DNA from: Alphaproteobacteria bacterium UBA2964
Lineage (GTDB): Bacteria; Pseudomonadota; Alphaproteobacteria; MPNO01; UBA2964
DNA length: 8,680 bases
Assembly: GCA_002348425.1 (NCBI GenBank)
Contig: DEBE01000115.1
Span: 4,634-13,313, forward strand
Reading direction: 5' to 3'
The notes under the pieces were generated by a model. That model was not told the DNA's origin. It saw only the letters and a list, made by a program, of their open reading frames with translations, and did no database searches. How positions within the stretch are numbered: position 1 is the stretch's first letter; the number at the start of each line of letters is the position of its first letter. The translations under genes and the position numbers were made by a program. This document shows positions 1-8,680 of the stretch, piece by piece.

Positions 1-1380
<1,380 letters not shown>

Positions 1381-1389
1381 TCATTTCCT

Positions 1390-2310
1390 CTATAACGCCT
1401 CTGCGCCAGATATAATTTCAATTAATTCCTTTGTAATGAAAGCTTGACGAGTTCTGTTGTATGTAATCGTCAAATCATCAATCATTTCCCCCGCATTACG
1501 GGTTGCATTGTCCATGGCTGTCATTCTAGCACCCTGCTCTGATGCAGCATTTTCTAGCAATGCGCGAAATAGTTGTACTGACAAATTACGGGGCAACAAA
1601 TCCTCCAAAATTTCTTGCTCGTCCGGCTCAAACTCATAAATAGCTCTCTGCTCCCCACTTTTTAGAGTTACAGAGGAATGATCGTCATCCAAGTCTCCTG
1701 ACATATCATCGTCATTAGCCCGGAAAGGTATTAACTGTTGTGGAGTGACTACTTGAGTTATTGCTGATTGAAAACGATTATAAACAATGGTGCAGACGTC
1801 AAATTCTTTCGCTTCAAACATCTCATAAATACGATTACCGACCATTTTTGCATCGACAAATGACAGTGATTTTCGTCCAACCTCCTCAAAGGTATTCAAA
1901 ATCAATTCCGGATAGTTCCGGCGTAAAATATCACGCCCCTTCCTACCTATACAAATAATTTTGATTTCTTTCCCATCATCTAAAAGACGCTTGATAATTT
2001 GGGTCGCTCCACGAACAATAGAGGAGTTAAACCCTCCACAAAGTCCGCGATCAGAAGTCATCACAACTAAAAGATGAATATCATTTTTTCCATTTCCAAC
2101 GAGAAGCTGCGGTCCACCCGCGCCACCAGCCAACCCCGCAGAAAGCGAACCTAACATACGATCCATTTTTTCAGAATACGGCCGAGCTGCTTCTGCTTGT
2201 TCTTGGGCACGACGTAATTTTGCCGCTGCAACCATTTTCATAGCAGAGGTTATTTTTTGCGTCGACTTGACGCTGTCGATTCTTACCCGCAGGTCTTTGA
2301 GGTTAGGCAT
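1390..2310 (-). CDS. atpG: F1 ATP synthase subunit gamma
   Basis: Central rotor shaft of F1: its coiled coil of N- and C-terminal helices turns inside the alpha3beta3 hexamer and couples proton flow to catalysis. The 306-residue protein has the canonical N-terminal helix [20 protein letters not shown] with [16 protein letters not shown] after it, the [10 protein letters not shown] signature at 86-95, and the C-terminal helix with [18 protein letters not shown] (253-270) ending ISGAEAL. It is somewhat longer than the usual 285-295 residues. The extra length lies in an acidic, probably disordered loop around residues 199-222 ([11 protein letters not shown]), just before the conserved [20 protein letters not shown] segment. 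The ATG at 2310 has GGAAGG (2313-2318) just upstream. It follows atpA by 43 bp and precedes atpD by 18 bp. Confidence 0.98.
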   Translation of the reverse strand: MPNLKDLRVRIDSVKSTQKITSAMKMVAAAKLRRAQEQAEAARPYSEKMDRMLGSLSAGLAGGAGGPQLLVGNGKNDIHLLVVMTSDRGLCGGFNSSIVRGATQIIKRLLDDGKEIKIICIGRKGRDILRRNYPELILNTFEEVGRKSLSFVDAKMVGNRIYEMFEAKEFDVCTIVYNRFQSAITQVVTPQQLIPFRANDDDMSGDLDDDHSSVTLKSGEQRAIYEFEPDEQEILEDLLPRNLSVQLFRALLENAASEQGARMTAMDNATRNAGEMIDDLTITYNRTRQAFITKELIEIISGAEAL

Positions 2311-2353
2311 TGCCTTCCAAAACCCCTGTTCCTATGTATTCAATGGTCATTAC

Positions 2354-3889
2354 TTAATTGGCTATAAACGAATTTAAATAAGTTTCTATGGCCGTTTTTA
2401 AATCAGCGTCTGTTTGATCTGAAATTGCTTGCTTCAAACGAATATCTTCCAGAATACTTTCATGATTGGCTCTTATTGTTGACATTAACCCCTCCTCAAA
2501 TCGAGTCACATCACCTACAGGAACATTATCTAGAAAACCGTTAACCCCCGCATAAATAGCTACAACCTGTTCCTCAACCGGTAATGGTTGATATTGTGGT
2601 TGTTTTAATAATTCAGTAAGCCGCTCGCCTCGCGCAAGGAGACGTTGTGTGGCAGCATCAAGGTCGGAAGCAAACTGAGAAAAAGCTGCCATTTCACGGT
2701 ATTGTGCCAATTCCAGCTTAATTGAACCAGCAACTTGTTTCATAGCCTTAATTTGAGCTGCTGATCCTACACGGCTTACAGACAAACCGACATTAACAGC
2801 TGGACGGATGCCAGAATAAAAAAGGTCGGTTTCTAGGAAAATCTGACCATCCGTAATCGAAATCACGTTGGTCGGGATATAGGCGGAAACGTCACCCGCT
2901 TGTGTTTCGATTATAGGCAGGGCCGTAAGCGAACCACCCCCCAGTTCATCATTCATTTTCGCTGCACGCTCCAGAAGTCGAGAATGCAGATAGAAAACAT
3001 CTCCGGGATAAGCTTCGCGACCGGGTGGACGCCTTAACAGAAGTGACATCTGACGGTATGCTACTGCCTGCTTAGAAAGATCATCATAAATTATTAAAGA
3101 ATGTTTTCCATTATCTCTAAACCACTCGCCCATCGCACAGCCCGTATAGGGCGCCAAATACTGCATGGGCGCTGGATCTGAAGCCGTTGCGGCTACCACT
3201 ATGGAATATTCCATAGCACCTTGATCTTCTAGGGTCTTAACAATTTGTGCGACGGTTGACCGTTTTTGGCCAACAGCCACATATACGCAAAACAATTTTT
3301 TAGTTTCATCTTCTCCGGCATTGGCACTCTTTTGATTGAGAATTGCATCAACAGCCACCGCTGTTTTACCCGTTTGACGATCACCGATAATCAACTCGCG
3401 CTGACCACGTCCGATGGGTATAAGGCTATCAATAGCTTTGAGTCCGGTCTGCATTGGCTCGGTAACAGATTTACGTGGAATAATACCAGGCGCTTTCACA
3501 TCTACTCGGGCACGATCAGCCCCCTCTATTGGTCCCTTACCGTCAATCGGATTGCCTAGGCCATCAATCACACGTCCGAGGAGTGCGGGCCCCACCGGAA
3601 CATCTACAATGGAACCGGATCTTTTTACCGTATCGCCTTCTCGAATGGTACGATCATCGCCAAAAATAACCGCTCCCACATTATCAGTCTCTAAATTAAG
3701 AGCCATTCCTACTATACCGCCGGTAAACTCCACCAATTCACCAGCCTGAACATTGTCTAGACCGTGAATACGAGCAATTCCATCTCCAACAGATAAAACG
3801 CGCCCTACTTCTGCAACCTCAGCATCATCAGAAAAATTAGCTATCTGATCTTTAAGAATAGAAGATATTTCCGCAGCGTGGATATCCAT
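2354..3889 (-). CDS. atpA: F1 ATP synthase subunit alpha
   Basis: Regulatory nucleotide-binding subunit of the F1 head, alternating with beta in the hexamer. With the ATG at 3889 it is 511 residues and begins [19 protein letters not shown], the typical alphaproteobacterial start. A GTG directly upstream (3892) would add one residue, but I prefer the ATG because it fits the family N-terminus and forms a TGATG overlap with the atpH stop, a sign of translational coupling. A possible ribosome site, AGGGG, lies inside the end of atpH. The beta-barrel domain spans about 25-95. Walker A GDRQTGKT is at 169-176, the Walker B strand LIIYDD at 265-270, and the inter-subunit arginine finger R373 lies in [10 protein letters not shown]. 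The helical C-terminal domain follows. Length and motif positions match E. coli AtpA almost residue for residue. Confidence 0.98.
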   Translation of the reverse strand: MDIHAAEISSILKDQIANFSDDAEVAEVGRVLSVGDGIARIHGLDNVQAGELVEFTGGIVGMALNLETDNVGAVIFGDDRTIREGDTVKRSGSIVDVPVGPALLGRVIDGLGNPIDGKGPIEGADRARVDVKAPGIIPRKSVTEPMQTGLKAIDSLIPIGRGQRELIIGDRQTGKTAVAVDAILNQKSANAGEDETKKLFCVYVAVGQKRSTVAQIVKTLEDQGAMEYSIVVAATASDPAPMQYLAPYTGCAMGEWFRDNGKHSLIIYDDLSKQAVAYRQMSLLLRRPPGREAYPGDVFYLHSRLLERAAKMNDELGGGSLTALPIIETQAGDVSAYIPTNVISITDGQIFLETDLFYSGIRPAVNVGLSVSRVGSAAQIKAMKQVAGSIKLELAQYREMAAFSQFASDLDAATQRLLARGERLTELLKQPQYQPLPVEEQVVAIYAGVNGFLDNVPVGDVTRFEEGLMSTIRANHESILEDIRLKQAISDQTDADLKTAIETYLNSFIAN

Positions 3890-4449
3890 CACGCAGCCCC
3901 TTTCATAGCAAGTTGTAATCTTTGTAATTTTGAACGCAGGGAAGAATCGATCATCCTAGAACCAACTCGGACGACCATCCCTCCCAATAAATTAGGATCT
4001 ATTTCCGTAGTAATAGCTACAGATGACCCGATTGCCTCCCTTAACGCGGTTTCAAGCGCGGCACGCTGAGCATCAGAAAGTTCATTAGCTGTAGTGATTT
4101 CCGCTTCCACCTCTCCTCGGTGATCAGAAACTAACGTTCTAAAATCCCTTATAACATTTTCAATGACAAATAATCTTCGATTGGAAGCCATTACCCCAAC
4201 CGTATTACAGACAAGTTTAGATAATCCTGCTTTTTGCGTTAAAGCGGCCATTGCTCTACTTTGAGCATCACGCGAGAATAAAGGACTTTCAATCAAACGA
4301 CGCAAATCTTCTGATTCATCAATCATTTTTTGCAGTTGTAAGAGATCCTTAGCAATAGAGTCGATGCTGTTTTCATCACATGCAAGTTCAAAAAGTGCGG
4401 TCGCGTAACGTCCTGAAAGACCTGAAATTTTAGTTTGCCCCGATGCCAC
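3889..4449 (-). CDS. atpH: F1 ATP synthase subunit delta
   Basis: Delta subunit (OSCP homologue) caps the top of F1 and joins it to the peripheral stalk b subunits, so that the hexamer is held still while gamma turns. The 186-residue protein shows the family pattern: [12 protein letters not shown] near the N-terminus (about 13-24), [12 protein letters not shown] in the first helical domain, [13 protein letters not shown] in the middle, then [12 protein letters not shown] and the C-terminal [20 protein letters not shown] signature. The start is a GTG at 4449. An in-frame TAG lies four codons upstream and no ATG lies between, so GTG is the only sensible start; a modest AGGTAAAG precedes it. It is the first gene of the atp cluster. 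Its TGA overlaps the atpA ATG by one base. Confidence 0.96.
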   Translation of the reverse strand: MASGQTKISGLSGRYATALFELACDENSIDSIAKDLLQLQKMIDESEDLRRLIESPLFSRDAQSRAMAALTQKAGLSKLVCNTVGVMASNRRLFVIENVIRDFRTLVSDHRGEVEAEITTANELSDAQRAALETALREAIGSSVAITTEIDPNLLGGMVVRVGSRMIDSSLRSKLQRLQLAMKGAA

Positions 4450-4625
4450 TGACTTTACCTATAATATCTTTACGGGAGTAAGATCTAAGTAATTGAAAAT
4501 ATTAAAATAATTTAATTTCCTAAAACTAGAAACCACGCTAACCCAAAGTGGGCGCTGTTTGCTAGCACACTCAACTGAGGCATGCAACCCATCCGACCGT
4601 TTAAAAATTCCTAAATGAACGATTT
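4450..4625 (-). other. priA-atpH intergenic region, expected to hold the atp promoter
   Basis: This 176-bp stretch between priA and the first atp gene contains no credible ORF. Reading leftward, it holds an imperfect 29-nt dyad at 4559-4587 (arms TTGC/GCAA with inner CTCA/TGAG) and then an AT-rich stretch with a perfect ATTAAA-N4-TTTAAT palindrome (4501-4516). The dyad is not followed by a T-run, so I do not call it a terminator. A promoter for the atp operon would be expected here, but I could not pick one -35/-10 pair over the others. Its position fits either a separate atp promoter or read-through from priA. Confidence 0.4.
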
Positions 4626-6869
4626 CTAGAGAAATCTGTAGGGGTCAACATCAACATTTACATGAACCCCGTTTGGAATTTGGACCCTCGAAAGCCAAAA
4701 ACGCACCTTTTGCTGGACATTCACATCACGATCAGCCCGAAGTAACAATCGAAATCGATGTCTGCCCCGCAACACAGCTAAAGGCGCTGCCGCTGGGCCA
4801 TGAACAATTAGACCAGTACCCGATGGAGACGCCCGACCTAAAGATCTAGCGACATTTTCTACTCTTTTATAATCTTTTCCTGAAACAATTATTGCCACAA
4901 GCCTTCCAAAAGGAGGCATACCATGCCTCTTCCGAGCGCTAGCCTCTAATGCTAAAAATTTATCTCGTTCACCAGAAATTAAAGCCTGAATGACTGGGTC
5001 GTCCGGTTGAAATGTTTGTAACAAAGCTTTACCGGAGCGCTGAGCTCGTCCTGCCCTGCCAGATAATTGATATAATAGTTGAAATGTTCTTTCAGCTGCG
5101 CGTAAATCACCTCCAGAAAGACCTAAATCGGCGTCTACTACACCAACTAGTGTGAGATTCGGAAAATGGTGTCCCTTCGCCATGACCTGCGTTCCAATTA
5201 GAATATCTACCTCACGTGCCTGAACTCTCTGGACGAGTTTTTTACTGGCTTTCAGACTCTGCATCGTATCACTAGCCATAATTTCATATTTAGACTCAGG
5301 AAAATATTCCGCTACCTCTTCTGCCACCCGTTCTACACCGGGCCCGCAGGAAGCGAGACTATCCGAGGTAGCCCCGCACTCAGGACAATTTGTTGGTACG
5401 ATCATTGAATAACCGCAATGATGGCAACACAATTTATGCTGGAATTTATGTTCTACCAGCCAAGATGTACAATTTGGACACTTGAAACGATGTCCACATT
5501 GGCGGCACAATGTAAGCGGAGCGTATCCACGACGGTTAAGAAAAAGCATAACTTGTTCGCCATCGTTGAGGGTCTTTTTCATTGCTCGCTTTAAATCCGG
5601 AGACAACCATGTATGACCGGTCATTTGTTCAAGACGCATATCAATAGTATGGATTTCGGGTAAAATAGCGCCGCCAAACCGCTTTGATAGGACAACGCGT
5701 TTATAACGGCCCAATTGCACATTTGTAAAAGTTTCAAGCGACGGCGTTGCAGATGATAAAACTATTGGAAAATCACCAACGCGGGCCCGAACGACGGCCA
5801 TATCCCTCGCATTATAAGATACACCGTCTTCTTGTTTAAAAGAACCATCGTGTTCTTCATCGACCACAATCAATCCGAGTGAACGAAAGGGCAGAAATAA
5901 CGCTGATCTTGCACCAACCAACACTCTCGCCTCGTCAGATATAACCGCTCGCCAAGTTAAACGCCTTTCCAAACCAGTCAAATCCGAATGCCACTCTAAT
6001 GGACGAGCACCAAACCGTTCTTGAAATCTCTGAAGCCACTGTACAGTAAGTGCAATTTCGGGCACTAAAACTAGCACCTGAAATCCAGCTGCCAAGGTCG
6101 CCGCAATAGACTCAAAATAAACCTCTGTTTTTCCAGAACCAGTGACCCCATCGAGCAAGGTCACGGAAAATCCGTTTTTGTTATTACTTTCATTTGACCG
6201 CTTCACCCTCTTGACCAGAATAGACGCCGCATTGGTTTGTAAATCTGAAAAAACGGGGCCTTTGAGAGATTCATCTATAGGATCCATATTGAGTTTTTCC
6301 TCAATTGTAATTTTCCTTAGTAGACCAATATCCGACATTTTACGAATTACGGAAGAGTTCACTCCTGCCTCTCGACCTAAAGCCGCTGCAATTCTTGGGC
6401 ATCCGTCTTTAAGAACTGAAAGGACACGCGAACGGGCATTTGTTAGACTGATTCGCGAATCAGTTTGCCCATTATTTAAATTTTCCGACGGCAAAAATCC
6501 GATTCTTTTTCTGGGTGATTCCAGTGCTGAAGGTACACTCATACTCATTCTCAAAACGGCGCCTAACGGACTTAAAGTATAAGAAGCCGTCCATTCAATT
6601 AGCAAACGTAAGTCACTAGACATTCGGGGAATATCGAGCAACCCATTAATATTCCTTAGTTTTTTTCTCTCCAACTCACCCTTTCCATTCCCCCAAACAA
6701 CGCCCTTCATCTCTCTTCTACCTAATGGAATAGACACAAAGTCCCCTACAGAAACAGCCAAATTGGGCGGGACAAAATAATCGTAAGGCCCTGTTAAAGG
6801 TAATGGCAAAAGGACGCTTACACTCTCGTTTATATAAACTCGAGGTGGTGTGGTATGAGATGTAACCAT
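4626..6869 (-). CDS. priA: Primosomal protein N' (replication restart helicase PriA)
   Basis: Superfamily 2 3'-5' DNA helicase that recognises abandoned forks and starts reloading of the replicative helicase. The 747-residue protein is close to the usual 730-750. The N-terminal DNA-binding domain (about 15-110) has VSVLLPLPLTGPYDYFVPP; a winged-helix part follows (about 140-190). The helicase core has Walker A GVTGSGKT (241-248), DEEH (337-340), SSATPS (372-377), GTQVMAKGHHFP (559-570) and QLSGRAGRA (601-609). Eight zinc-binding cysteines at 455, 458, 464, 467, 482, 485, 495 and 498 reproduce the spacing of E. coli PriA exactly. The C-terminus ends DVDPYRFL, as is usual. The ATG at 6869 is preceded in frame by a TAA two codons upstream, so it is the first possible start; the ribosome site is weak. 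The gene diverges from DUF484-xerC and lies upstream of atpH, a common alphaproteobacterial arrangement. Confidence 0.97.
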   Translation of the reverse strand: MVTSHTTPPRVYINESVSVLLPLPLTGPYDYFVPPNLAVSVGDFVSIPLGRREMKGVVWGNGKGELERKKLRNINGLLDIPRMSSDLRLLIEWTASYTLSPLGAVLRMSMSVPSALESPRKRIGFLPSENLNNGQTDSRISLTNARSRVLSVLKDGCPRIAAALGREAGVNSSVIRKMSDIGLLRKITIEEKLNMDPIDESLKGPVFSDLQTNAASILVKRVKRSNESNNKNGFSVTLLDGVTGSGKTEVYFESIAATLAAGFQVLVLVPEIALTVQWLQRFQERFGARPLEWHSDLTGLERRLTWRAVISDEARVLVGARSALFLPFRSLGLIVVDEEHDGSFKQEDGVSYNARDMAVVRARVGDFPIVLSSATPSLETFTNVQLGRYKRVVLSKRFGGAILPEIHTIDMRLEQMTGHTWLSPDLKRAMKKTLNDGEQVMLFLNRRGYAPLTLCRQCGHRFKCPNCTSWLVEHKFQHKLCCHHCGYSMIVPTNCPECGATSDSLASCGPGVERVAEEVAEYFPESKYEIMASDTMQSLKASKKLVQRVQAREVDILIGTQVMAKGHHFPNLTLVGVVDADLGLSGGDLRAAERTFQLLYQLSGRAGRAQRSGKALLQTFQPDDPVIQALISGERDKFLALEASARKRHGMPPFGRLVAIIVSGKDYKRVENVARSLGRASPSGTGLIVHGPAAAPLAVLRGRHRFRLLLRADRDVNVQQKVRFWLSRVQIPNGVHVNVDVDPYRFL

Positions 6870-6884
6870 ACTTTAAACTTTAGC

Positions 6885-6905
6885 TTGGCCGAGAGTATTG
6901 GCCAA
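6885..6905. promoter_or_regulatory. Perfect inverted repeat in the divergent priA/DUF484 promoter region
   Basis: TTGGCC (6885-6890) and GGCCAA (6900-6905) form a perfect 6-bp inverted repeat with a 9-bp spacer, centred 26 bp upstream of the priA start and about 96 bp upstream of the DUF484 start. The geometry suits a dimeric regulator, and it overlaps a possible priA promoter. It has no T-run, so it is not a terminator. No specific regulator is assigned; a chance palindrome is possible. Confidence 0.35.
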
Positions 6906-6921
6906 CATTATTGCACTTCAA
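6894..6921 (-). promoter_or_regulatory. Possible sigma-70 type promoter for priA
   Basis: Read leftward, TTGAAG (6916-6921) and AATACT (6894-6899) lie 16 bp apart, each matching four of six consensus positions, with the -10 about 25 bp from the priA ATG. This is weak evidence in AT-rich DNA. If real, the right arm of the inverted repeat falls in its spacer and the left arm just downstream of the -10. Confidence 0.2.
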
Positions 6922-6990
6922 TAGTTGATGTTAGTATTTTCAAATGAACCGATCTAAACTAGCCAAACCATTTTAGATAAGTAGAAAACT

Positions 6991-7725
6991 ATGAGTTCAA
7001 ATACAACAAACAAAAAACCAAATAAGAATTCTGTTTCTAAAAAGCAGACGGGAAAATCAATCTCATCAGACGACGTTAAAAAATATTTACAAAACAACCC
7101 ACAGTTTCTAAATGACAACCCCGAGCTTTTGTGGGGAATAATACCACCGGAGCAAAATTACGGTGATGAAGTCATAGACATGCAAGTGTTTATTCTCAAA
7201 CGTATACAAAATGAACTGGTAAAATATAAAACCAGGGAAAAAAGGCTGCTAAAAGCAGCGGAATCAAATAATGAGGTATTAGGTAGATTTATTAAGGCTA
7301 TCAACATGCTTGTGGGTGCAAACTCAATTGAAGAGGTCTGCAAAATCATCGCAGTGAAATTGCCTCAGTTATTTTATATAGAATTGGCGACGATTTGTAT
7401 TGAGGACAAGAACTACGCTCCATTTCAGCAATTGGATACCCAAATAACACTCGTTGAAAAAGGTTCCTTTAGTTCAATTTTAGATAACAAAAATCAAATT
7501 AGCCTGCGTTCCAATATTAAGGGTAATAAATTAGTGTTCGGTTCGGCAGCACAAAAAATCCGATCAGAAGCGCTGTTACCTCTAGATTTAGGTCCAAAAA
7601 AACCTAATGCGCTTATTGCTCTAGGGGCAAAAAAACCAGACGAGTTTAAGCCCTCACAGGAAACAGACCTACTTCTATTTTTTTCAAATGTGCTGCAAAA
7701 AGTTATTCAGAGATGGATAGACTAA
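6991..7725 (+). CDS. DUF484 family protein
   Basis: A 244-residue cytoplasmic protein of the DUF484 family, whose molecular role is not established. After a basic, Asn/Lys/Ser-rich tail (1-25) comes the family's opening helix, VKKYLQNNPQFLNDNPELL (29-47), then PPEQ..GDEVIDMQVFILKRI (about 52-72). A charged helix, probably coiled coil (about 66-95), links to a GAF-like domain (about 95-240) with the conserved-type segment SEALLPLDLGPKKPNALIALG (from 192). No catalytic residues, signal peptide or membrane segments are seen. The ATG at 6991 gives the full family N-terminus; its ribosome site is weak. The end overlaps the xerC start by 13 bp, so the two are probably translated from one message. 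DUF484 next to xerC is a widespread arrangement in Proteobacteria (for example yigA-xerC in E. coli), which hints at a link to recombination or segregation but proves nothing. Confidence 0.88.
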   Translation: MSSNTTNKKPNKNSVSKKQTGKSISSDDVKKYLQNNPQFLNDNPELLWGIIPPEQNYGDEVIDMQVFILKRIQNELVKYKTREKRLLKAAESNNEVLGRFIKAINMLVGANSIEEVCKIIAVKLPQLFYIELATICIEDKNYAPFQQLDTQITLVEKGSFSSILDNKNQISLRSNIKGNKLVFGSAAQKIRSEALLPLDLGPKKPNALIALGAKKPDEFKPSQETDLLLFFSNVLQKVIQRWID

Positions 7726-8680
7726 TCAACCTCAAAGACTTAAATGATTTGGAAAATTCTGATTTCAGAGGATTCCTTGCCTACAGGATAGATGACCGAA
7801 AAAAAAGAAAAATACTTCAAAAGATAGAAACAATCTCCAGGCAAGAAGTTATTGATGCCATAGAGGACTTCAAACGTTGGATTTTTAAGGAGAGACGGCT
7901 ATCGGAGAATACATTAATTTCATATGAATTAGATCTAAAGATTTTCTTGAATTATCTTTTTGACTCTAAGAGTAAAAAGCAAATTACCCTCGTTGACAGG
8001 AGGGGAGTCACGCATAGTTCAAATGCGCGGATCATTTCAACTTTACGAAACTTTTATCGCTTTTTGAATAAAACTGATCGAAAAGGCAACAATCAGATAG
8101 AAAACATTCGTTTGCCCAAGATTTCTAAACCACTCCCAAAACCGATCGCAATTGACGATATCAAAATTCTTATTAGGGAAGCCGCAGAACGACCGAAAAA
8201 AACTTGGATAGGAAAACGGGACCAGGCAATATTTACAATTCTTTACTGTTGCGGCCTCCGTATTACAGAAGCGTTGAGTTTAAACAACTCAGATATTCCT
8301 GTTGAGGATACAATGTTGATTCGTGGCAAAGGGGATAAGAAACGCATGGTACCAGTGCTACCAGTAGTTCATGATACTATAAAGCAATATACCGACTTGA
8401 GACCATTTAATCATGATCGCGATGATCCCTTATTTATTGGTGCCAGGGGAAAAAGGTTAAAGGCCCGCGTAGTACAGCGACAAATGGAAGAAATCAGGAG
8501 GGATATGGGTCTCCCCAATACTGCAACACCACATGCATTGAGACATAGTTTTGCTACACATTTATTGATAAATGGAGGGAATCTTGCCGATATACGAAAA
8601 CTGCTTGGACATTCTTCTTTGTCATCCACCCAGCGTTATACAGCAATTGACCCAAATAGATTAATGGAGGTTTACAACGA
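7713..8680 (+). CDS. xerC: Tyrosine recombinase XerC, cut by the window edge, with a rearranged N-terminal domain
   Basis: Site-specific tyrosine recombinase which, with XerD, resolves chromosome dimers at dif near the terminus. 322 codons are visible without a stop, ending at MEVYN, so only about 10-15 residues are missing. The catalytic domain is complete: R183 (CGLRITEAL), K206 (GKGDKKR), H274 and R277 (PHALRHSFATHLL), H300 (LLGHSSLSSTQ) and nucleophile Y309, with the last four spaced as in E. coli XerC. The core-binding domain has KRWIFKERRLSENTLISY and STLRNFYRFLN. However, the conserved helix between these (here NDLENSDFRGFLAYR) is missing from its place after KKQITL (about residue 93) and sits at residues 8-27. 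The ATG at 7713 lies inside the end of the DUF484 gene; no other in-frame ATG occurs before the catalytic domain, though a TTG at 7749 exists. It could be XerD or another integrase, but the DUF484 neighbour favours XerC. Activity is uncertain. Confidence 0.87.
   Translation, partial: MDRLINLKDLNDLENSDFRGFLAYRIDDRKKRKILQKIETISRQEVIDAIEDFKRWIFKERRLSENTLISYELDLKIFLNYLFDSKSKKQITLVDRRGVTHSSNARIISTLRNFYRFLNKTDRKGNNQIENIRLPKISKPLPKPIAIDDIKILIREAAERPKKTWIGKRDQAIFTILYCCGLRITEALSLNNSDIPVEDTMLIRGKGDKKRMVPVLPVVHDTIKQYTDLRPFNHDRDDPLFIGARGKRLKARVVQRQMEEIRRDMGLPNTATPHALRHSFATHLLINGGNLADIRKLLGHSSLSSTQRYTAIDPNRLMEVYN
7734..7793 (+). other. Displaced segment of the XerC core-binding domain
   Basis: About 54-60 bp encoding LKDLNDLENSDFRGFLAYR-like sequence at the extreme N-terminus of xerC. 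In XerC proteins this helix belongs between the FLNYL-type helix and the STLRNFYRF helix, that is near 7991/7998 here. The left flanks of the two sites are similar (ATCAACCTC at 7725-7733, ATTACCCTC at 7983-7991) and both have TGAC on the right, so the exact borders are uncertain by several bases. An A8 run (7799-7806) follows directly. The frame is preserved at both places. Confidence 0.7.

Noticed and set aside
3266..3749. Two overlapping plus-strand open frames inside atpA
   Set aside because: Both are antisense to a canonical atpA, are Ser/Pro/Arg/Ile-rich as expected for reverse frames, and show no motif.
4501..4516. ATTAAA-N4-TTTAAT palindrome as a regulator site
   Set aside because: It is made only of A and T in an AT-rich spacer, so a chance palindrome is likely, and it is too weak to stand as a feature.
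6142..6582. Plus-strand open frame of 146 codons inside priA
   Set aside because: It lies wholly antisense to well-conserved priA coding sequence, its translation resembles no family I recognise, and it has no ribosome site or neighbours on that strand.
7799..7806. A8 run near the start of xerC as a possible frameshift site
   Set aside because: The sequence on both sides is in the same frame as the catalytic domain, so no frameshift is needed to read the gene. It is noted only as a flank of the displaced segment.
8411..8629. Minus-strand 72-codon frame in the xerC catalytic domain
   Set aside because: It is antisense to the HxxR and Tyr motifs of the recombinase and has no support of its own.
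7713..8680. Tyrosine recombinase as a sign of an integrated phage or island
   Set aside because: The DUF484 overlap, the divergent priA and the XerC-type motifs point to the housekeeping Xer recombinase. There is no tRNA, attachment repeat or phage gene in view.

Overview
The window reads as ordinary core chromosome from a moderately AT-rich alphaproteobacterium. The ATP synthase F1 genes stand as their own cluster in the order atpH-atpA-atpG-atpD, with no atpB/E/F beside them. The alpha subunit has the alphaproteobacterial N-terminus MDIHAAEIS, priA lies directly upstream of atpH, and a DUF484-xerC pair diverges from priA. That neighbourhood is typical of the class; I cannot name genus or species from sequence alone.

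Layout. Positions 1-4449, all minus strand, hold the 3'-truncated atpD (beta), then atpG (gamma), atpA (alpha) and atpH (delta). Gaps are 18 and 43 bp, and atpH and atpA share a TGATG stop/start, so this is one transcription unit reading leftward; atpC would lie beyond the left edge. After a 176-bp gap comes priA (4626-6869, minus), the replication-restart helicase, complete with all eight zinc cysteines. A 121-bp divergent intergenic region (6870-6990) carries a perfect TTGGCC-N9-GGCCAA inverted repeat. To its right on the plus strand lie a DUF484 protein (6991-7725) and, overlapping it by 13 bp, a xerC-type tyrosine recombinase (7713 to the right edge, missing only the last few residues).

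How the genes work together. The atp genes encode the catalytic F1 head, central shaft and peripheral-stalk cap of ATP synthase. PriA reloads the replisome at collapsed forks, and XerC (with XerD) resolves chromosome dimers at dif, so the right half is a replication/segregation neighbourhood. DUF484 commonly sits immediately upstream of xerC in Proteobacteria, but its role is unknown.

The most unusual observation is inside xerC. The short conserved segment with the core DxLxxxDFRxFLAxR, which in XerC proteins lies in the middle of the N-terminal DNA-binding domain, is absent there and instead sits at the extreme N-terminus. The reading frame is kept throughout and all catalytic residues are intact. 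This looks like an in-frame relocation of about 54-60 bp: a real permutation of the core-binding domain, a recent mutation, or an assembly or sequence artefact. The other genes look canonical from end to end. I found no mobile element, CRISPR array, RNA gene or defence system.
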